A DNA stretch of 55,226 nt. Source: an uncultured bacterium (lineage in GTDB: Bacteria > Bacteroidota > Bacteroidia > Bacteroidales > Bacteroidaceae). Numbering within the stretch: the first letter of the stretch is position 1; each line of letters begins with the position of its first letter. This document shows positions 50,718 through 55,226 of the stretch, piece after piece. Position numbers and translations under genes: made by a program. The stretch is from assembly GCA_945829425.1 (NCBI GenBank), contig CALZUQ010000013.1:1-55226 (forward strand), written 5' to 3'. The notes beneath the pieces are model-generated. The model searched no databases, was not told where the DNA came from, and was given only the letters and a program-made list of their open reading frames with translations.

Positions 50718-51776
50718 TCATATGTCTCTTCCTATGACATACTGGATATATAAGGTCATAGCTTCAGCGAATTTCGGGTTGTTCACCTCCTTAGCGATAT
50801 AGTCTTCACACTTCTTATAATACTCTTCCATGGCATGTCGGGCGTAGTTTATGCCCCCATGGTCACAGGTGTATTTTATCAGAGTGCGTATCTCTTCTTC
50901 AGAAGCAGAAAGTCGCTTCACCTTTTTTGCAATTTCCGTAATCTCTGTAGGACAAGGAGAAGACGTGTCGTTCAGTACAAAGAGAACAGGAAGCGTCAGC
51001 TTACCCTCTTTCATGTCGTTTCCAGTAGGTTTTCCGATACCTTTAGAGTCGTAATAATCAAAGATATCATCTCTTATCTGGAATATGATGCCGAGATTTT
51101 TTCCGAACTCACAAACCTTGTCAATATCCTCCTGTGGGGCGTCGACAGAAAGTGCTCCGAGAAGACAGCACGCCTCGAAAAGAGACGCTGTTTTCTGCGT
51201 TATGACCTCATAATATGCCTGAATGGAAAACGACGTGTCAGAGATATTCTGCTGCTGCTGCACCTCTCCCCGTGACAGTGTCTGACCAAGCCTGGCAAGC
51301 GCGGAAGTCATGCGGTCGTCGTGGCATAAAGAAACCTCATAAAGAGAAGTTGAAAGGATATAGTCACCTACGAGGACAGCCAGACGGTTGTTATATGAAG
51401 CGTTGACAGAAGGCTGCCCCCTCCTCTCGTCTGCCTGGTCTACGACATCATCATGTACAAGACTTGCCGTATGAAGCAGTTCAAGCGAGCATGAGGCATG
51501 CAACGACTTGTTCATGACGCCTTTGTCCTGAGCTGTCAAAGCATCATGCACCGAAACGATATTCCTGTACAGCGCACCATGGTTATTATAGTAAAGCGAT
51601 TTAGCAACGAGAAGCGTAAGGATAGGCCTCATACGTTTCCCGCCACGCTGAAGGATATGCTGTAAGATATTGTTCAGGAGCCCGTCGTTGTTTGAAAGTG
51701 AGCCCTTGAACATTTCGTTGAACTGAGTCATCTCCTTTTGCACAGGAGAGGATATTTTTGTAAGAATTTCAGACAT
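50718..51776 (-). CDS. Polyprenyl diphosphate synthase
   Basis: The 352-residue trans-prenyltransferase extends allylic diphosphates with isopentenyl diphosphate, probably for the menaquinone side chain. The first aspartate-rich motif is LVHDDVVDQADERRG (~110-114), the second is IFQIRDDIFDYYD (~236-240), and GGKRMRPILTLLVAK is the N-terminal conserved block. The residues ahead of the first motif, which set chain length, are small, which suggests a long product. A menaquinone role fits the fumarate reductase in this window. IspB is the E. coli counterpart, but exact chain length cannot be read here. Confidence 0.93.
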   Translation of the reverse strand: MSEILTKISSPVQKEMTQFNEMFKGSLSNNDGLLNNILQHILQRGGKRMRPILTLLVAKSLYYNNHGALYRNIVSVHDALTAQDKGVMNKSLHASCSLELLHTASLVHDDVVDQADERRGQPSVNASYNNRLAVLVGDYILSTSLYEVSLCHDDRMTSALARLGQTLSRGEVQQQQNISDTSFSIQAYYEVITQKTASLFEACCLLGALSVDAPQEDIDKVCEFGKNLGIIFQIRDDIFDYYDSKGIGKPTGNDMKEGKLTLPVLFVLNDTSSPCPTEITEIAKKVKRLSASEEEIRTLIKYTCDHGGINYARHAMEEYYKKCEDYIAKEVNNPKFAEAMTLYIQYVIGRDI

Positions 51777-51793
51777 GAAAAAATATTTTGGTG

Positions 51794-51801
51794 CAAAATT
51801 A
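51794..51801 (-). promoter_or_regulatory. -7 box for polyprenyl synthase
   Basis: TAATTTTG on the minus strand fits TAnnTTTG, 18 bp upstream of the start codon. Confidence 0.6.
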
Positions 51802-51959
51802 AAGAAAATATTATGATTAATGAAAACTTTTGAGTACTTTTACACAAAATTTTGAAGAGAAAGGCCTTTTATCACGATTTTCAGTAGAAAAAAGGCAAGA
51901 ATAACCCTCTCTCATAAACGATTTCTCAAGAAAAAGACAGAGAAAATCATTTTCGGTTA

Positions 51960-52050
51960 AAAGAAAAAGAGACACCAAAAAAAAGAGAAACATAAAGCCG
52001 GTGAAAAGAGAAAGTGACACCGAAAAAAAAGAAAAGATAACGCCGTAAAA
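51960..52050. repeat. Purine-rich imperfect 45-bp duplication before polA
   Basis: The leader of polA is almost pure A and G on the plus strand. Two related units (from about 51961 and 52005) share GACACC-AAAAAAAAGA and end near GCCG. No TAnnTTTG box for polA is recognised in it. Confidence 0.5.
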
Positions 52051-52067
52051 AAAGAAAAAAGAACAAT

Positions 52068-55001
52068 ATGAAAAAATTATTTCTCATAGATGCTTACGCC
52101 ATCATCTATCGTTCATACTACGCCCTTATACGCTCTCCGCGGATCAACAGCAAAGGGATGAATACAAGTGCTGTAATGGGGTTTGTCAACACGTTATACG
52201 AAGTCATGACGAAGGAGCAGCCGGAATATATTGCTGTCGCTTTCGACCATGGGAAGACATTCCGTCATGAGGCATATCCACCTTATAAGGCACAGCGTGA
52301 GGAGACACCTGAGGACATCAAGAAAGCCATACCATATATAAAAGACATTCTTGACGCATGGCATATCCCATGCCTTCAGATTGACGGATATGAAGCTGAC
52401 GACATTATCGGCGCTGTAGCGTCGGAGACGGCAAAGAGACACTACAAAGCGGTGACAAGCCCCGACGAAGGAGAGAAAATCATGTCCTACATGCTGACGC
52501 CAGACAAAGACTACGGGCAGCTCGTTCAGGAAGGCGTCATGATGTATAAACCGAAGCATGGAGGAGGCTATGACATCATGGGCGAGAAAGAAGTTTGCGA
52601 TAAATACGGCATTTCTTACGCCAGTCAGGTCATAGAACTGCTGGCTCTCATGGGTGACAGCTCAGACAATTTCCCCGGGTGTCCGGGAGTCGGCGAGAAG
52701 ACCGCCGTGAAACTCATCAACGAATACGGCACGTGTGAGAACATCATAGCGAAGAGAGAAAGCATAAAGGGAGCTCTTGGCAAGAAAGTGGCAGAGCATG
52801 TCGAGGACATCAAGATCTCCAAATTCCTTGCTACTATAAAAACCGACATCCCCGACGTTGTGGAAAACTACCCTACCCTACTCTCAGACATGAAGGTCTC
52901 GGAACCCGACGCCGAACGTCTTGGAAAACTTTTCGAGGAACTGGAGTTTAAAACTCTCGCAAAAAAAATCCTCTCACCTTCAGACAACGGAGAGAAAGAG
53001 ACGAAGACGATAGAAACACTTGACCTCTTCGGGGAAAAAGCGTCGGAAAAGCAAAAAACTAAAAAGAGTAAAAAGATTTTAACTCATGCAAATTCAGAGG
53101 GTTTTCTCTTTGGCGAATTTGTGGACGAAGGGTCGGAAAAAGAAATTTCGCGCCGTCATTCGGACATAAACTCAGTGGAAAACGATTATCAACTTATTGA
53201 CAATGAAGAAGAAGCAGGAAAGCTTTGTGACTTTTTATTGACAAATGAAATCGTATGTTTTGACACTGAGACGACATCAAAGAACGCCATCGAGGCAAAA
53301 ATGGTGGGAATGAGCTTCGCAACAGAGAAGGGAAAGGCATGGTACGTCTCTAACGGTGGCGACATGACACCTTTGGCGGAGAAATTGCGTCCTTTCTTCG
53401 AAAACGACAAAATTGCTAAAGTGGGGCAGAACATGAAATACGACATGGAAATTCTGTCACACTACGGCATTGAAGTGAAAGGCGAGAAATATGACACCAT
53501 GATTGCCCACTACCTCCTCCAACCGGAACTGAGACATAACATGGACTATATGGCTGAGACACTACTCGACTACTCCACCATACACTATGACGACGTGGTG
53601 GGGAAAGGAAAGACCATGGCAGACCTCAGACCTGACGCTGTCTGCGACTACGCTTGTGAAGATGCCGACATAACATTACAGCTTTGGGGCATTCTTGAGA
53701 AGAAGGTGAAGGAAGAGGAAGGACTGTGGCATCTCTTCAAGGATATAGAGATGCCTTTGGTCGATGTCCTGGCAGACATGGAGACAACAGGCGTGTCCAT
53801 AGACAGCACGGCACTGAAGGAAGTGTCAAGACTTTTCAACGAACGTATGAAAGGACACGAAGAAAAGGTCTATGAACTGGCAGGACAGACGTTCAACATC
53901 AACTCTCCGAAACAAGTCGGCGACATACTTTTCGGAGTGATGAAAATCACCGACAAGGTGAAGAAGACAAAGACGGGACAATACGTCACGTCAGAAGACA
54001 TGCTGACATCGCTGAGGAAAGATCATCCCGTGGTGGCAGAGATCCTGGAGTACAGACGCCTGAAGAAACTCGTTGGAACATACGTTGATACACTGCCAAA
54101 GCTCGTCAACAAAACGACAGGCAAGATACACACCTCTTTCAACCAATGCGTCACGGCGACAGGACGTCTGTCTTCCTCCGACCCAAACCTTCAGAACATC
54201 CCTGTAAGAGGCGAAGACGGCAAGGAAATCAGACGCTGCTTCATAGCAGGAAAGGAAAGGAGACGCGGAGAGCTGGACCTTTTCTGCGACGAAAGAGAAG
54301 AGGAGCGTTGTCTGTTTTTTTCAGCGGACTACAGCCAGATAGAGCTGCGCGTCATGGCACACCTTAGCAACGACGAGAACATGATCTCCGCCTTCCGCAA
54401 CGGCTATGACATCCACGCCTCGACGGCAGCAACCGTATATGGCAAGAACCGTGAAGACGTGACACGCGACGAGAGGACGAAAGCGAAACGCGCCAACTTC
54501 GGACTGATCTACGGCATTTCGGCATGGGGACTGAGCCAGTCTCTCCTCATCGACAGGAAAGAGGCAAAAGCTCTCATGGACGGCTTCTTCTCAACATTTC
54601 CGAAAGTACAGGAATATATGGAGGAGTCGAAGAGAAAAGCAGCAGAAACAGGCTATGCCTCGACACTGCTGAACCGCCGCAGATACCTCGCCGACATCAA
54701 CTCCGGCAACGCCACCGTCCGCGGCTTCGCAGAACGTAACGCCATCAACGCCCCTATCCAAGGAACAGCCGCCGACATCATCAAGATTGCCATGATACGC
54801 ATCTTCCGAAGGTTCAAGAGCGAGGGTCTCCGCTCGAAAATGATTCTTCAGGTCCACGACGAACTGAACTTCTCCGTTTATGAAAGCGAGAAAGACAGGG
54901 TGCAGCAGATAGTCATAGAAGAGATGGAGAACGCCTACCCTCTCAGCGTGCCCCTCGTTGCCGACTACGGATGGGGCGACAACTGGCTCGAAGCACATTA
55001 A
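52068..55001 (+). CDS. polA: DNA polymerase I
   Basis: The 977-residue enzyme does primer removal, gap filling and repair synthesis. Residues ~1-300 are the 5'-nuclease domain (LFLIDAYAIIYRSYYAL, DSSDNFPGCPGVGEKTA). A charged linker (~320-380) is followed by the 3'-5' exonuclease domain, whose FDTETTS motif is intact, so proofreading is likely active. Polymerase motifs are SADYSQIELRVMAHLS (A, ~752), RDERTKAKRANFGLIYGISA (B) and LQVHDELNFSV (C, ~929). It is about 50 residues longer than E. coli PolA, mostly in the linker. Confidence 0.97.
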   Translation: MKKLFLIDAYAIIYRSYYALIRSPRINSKGMNTSAVMGFVNTLYEVMTKEQPEYIAVAFDHGKTFRHEAYPPYKAQREETPEDIKKAIPYIKDILDAWHIPCLQIDGYEADDIIGAVASETAKRHYKAVTSPDEGEKIMSYMLTPDKDYGQLVQEGVMMYKPKHGGGYDIMGEKEVCDKYGISYASQVIELLALMGDSSDNFPGCPGVGEKTAVKLINEYGTCENIIAKRESIKGALGKKVAEHVEDIKISKFLATIKTDIPDVVENYPTLLSDMKVSEPDAERLGKLFEELEFKTLAKKILSPSDNGEKETKTIETLDLFGEKASEKQKTKKSKKILTHANSEGFLFGEFVDEGSEKEISRRHSDINSVENDYQLIDNEEEAGKLCDFLLTNEIVCFDTETTSKNAIEAKMVGMSFATEKGKAWYVSNGGDMTPLAEKLRPFFENDKIAKVGQNMKYDMEILSHYGIEVKGEKYDTMIAHYLLQPELRHNMDYMAETLLDYSTIHYDDVVGKGKTMADLRPDAVCDYACEDADITLQLWGILEKKVKEEEGLWHLFKDIEMPLVDVLADMETTGVSIDSTALKEVSRLFNERMKGHEEKVYELAGQTFNINSPKQVGDILFGVMKITDKVKKTKTGQYVTSEDMLTSLRKDHPVVAEILEYRRLKKLVGTYVDTLPKLVNKTTGKIHTSFNQCVTATGRLSSSDPNLQNIPVRGEDGKEIRRCFIAGKERRRGELDLFCDEREEERCLFFSADYSQIELRVMAHLSNDENMISAFRNGYDIHASTAATVYGKNREDVTRDERTKAKRANFGLIYGISAWGLSQSLLIDRKEAKALMDGFFSTFPKVQEYMEESKRKAAETGYASTLLNRRRYLADINSGNATVRGFAERNAINAPIQGTAADIIKIAMIRIFRRFKSEGLRSKMILQVHDELNFSVYESEKDRVQQIVIEEMENAYPLSVPLVADYGWGDNWLEAH

Positions 55002-55226
55002 GATATAGGGATAATGATGAAGTTAACGAGTTAAGGTGTTAAGGTGTTAAGGGAAGCCATCTATCCGCTTCTGCACAGAAGTAGATACTCATGAGAGAAC
55101 GGATGATTTCGCTGTACTGATAACAGAATAATCTACACCTTATACCGAGAGTTGAGTCTATTACAGATGAGAGCATGGAGTCAAATTGCTCCATGATTGA
55201 AAAAATTCCTCCAAAAGGTGTGAGTT
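55002..55226. other. Downstream edge after polA
   Basis: It holds a GTTAAGGT octamer array (55022-55053) and a short hairpin CATGGAG/CTCCATG (55174-55195). No gene is seen before the window ends. Confidence 0.6.
55022..55053. repeat. GTTAAGGT octamer array, four units
   Basis: Units GTTAACGA, GTTAAGGT, GTTAAGGT and GTTAAGGG run head to tail. This is the third such array in the last 7 kb, 20 bp after the polA stop. Confidence 0.88.

Overview
The window looks like a chromosomal segment of a Prevotella-like member of the Bacteroidales. Signs of this are: promoter -7 boxes of the Bacteroidetes type (TAnnTTTG) upstream of many genes, tRNA genes without an encoded CCA, a hybrid two-component system that fuses sensor, receiver and AraC output, lipoproteins with short lipobox signals, and a three-gene fumarate reductase/succinate dehydrogenase operon in C-A-B order. 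Genus is an inference; nothing here fixes the species. No phage, integrase, IS transposase, CRISPR array or rRNA gene was found.

Layout. 1-6.4 kb: two lipoprotein genes, tRNA-Leu, a PAP2 phosphatase and metG. 6.4-9.6 kb: a foldback repeat, tRNA-Arg with terminator, and a secreted family 1 pectate lyase. 9.8-12.7 kb: an LpxL-like acyltransferase and an LtaS-like membrane sulfatase-fold protein. 12.7-13.8 kb: a 1 kb gene-free region with nested inverted repeats. 13.8-17.5 kb: miaB and an acyl-CoA synthetase-like gene. 17.7-25.3 kb: a hybrid two-component regulator divergent from a secreted beta-helix protein, probably a small carbohydrate-sensing unit. 25.6-28.7 kb: a prolyl-tRNA editing domain protein, an AraC regulator, a Cof-type HAD phosphatase and a low-molecular-weight phosphatase. 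28.8-37.8 kb: fhs, an iron alcohol dehydrogenase, a PdxA-family dehydrogenase, a DUF1537 four-carbon acid sugar kinase, a DUF4230 protein and a large secreted six-hairpin-type protein, all on the plus strand. 37.9-42.7 kb, minus strand: a BASS-family transporter and frdCAB. 43.2-55.0 kb: mnmG, apt, uvrC, dtd, deoC, a polyprenyl diphosphate synthase (minus strand) and polA.

How parts may work together. The DUF1537 kinase beside a PdxA homologue is the known signature of D-threonate/D-erythronate catabolism, so this pdxA may be catabolic rather than a vitamin B6 gene. The pectate lyase, beta-helix protein, six-hairpin protein and hybrid regulator suggest plant cell-wall polysaccharide use, although no SusC/SusD pair is present. 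Two perfect 16-bp ParB-type parS sites flank apt just downstream of mnmG, which suggests an origin-proximal position.

The intergenic DNA is unusually rich in repeats: two copies of a 193/194-bp foldback element with 19-bp terminal inverted repeats; five copies of a TAAACAAT-containing dispersed repeat; GTTAAGGT octamer arrays at three loci; 22-bp, 25-bp, 14-bp and 11-bp tandem repeats; and a nested palindrome with triple 9-mer arms. These are the least explained features and the main candidates for something undescribed.
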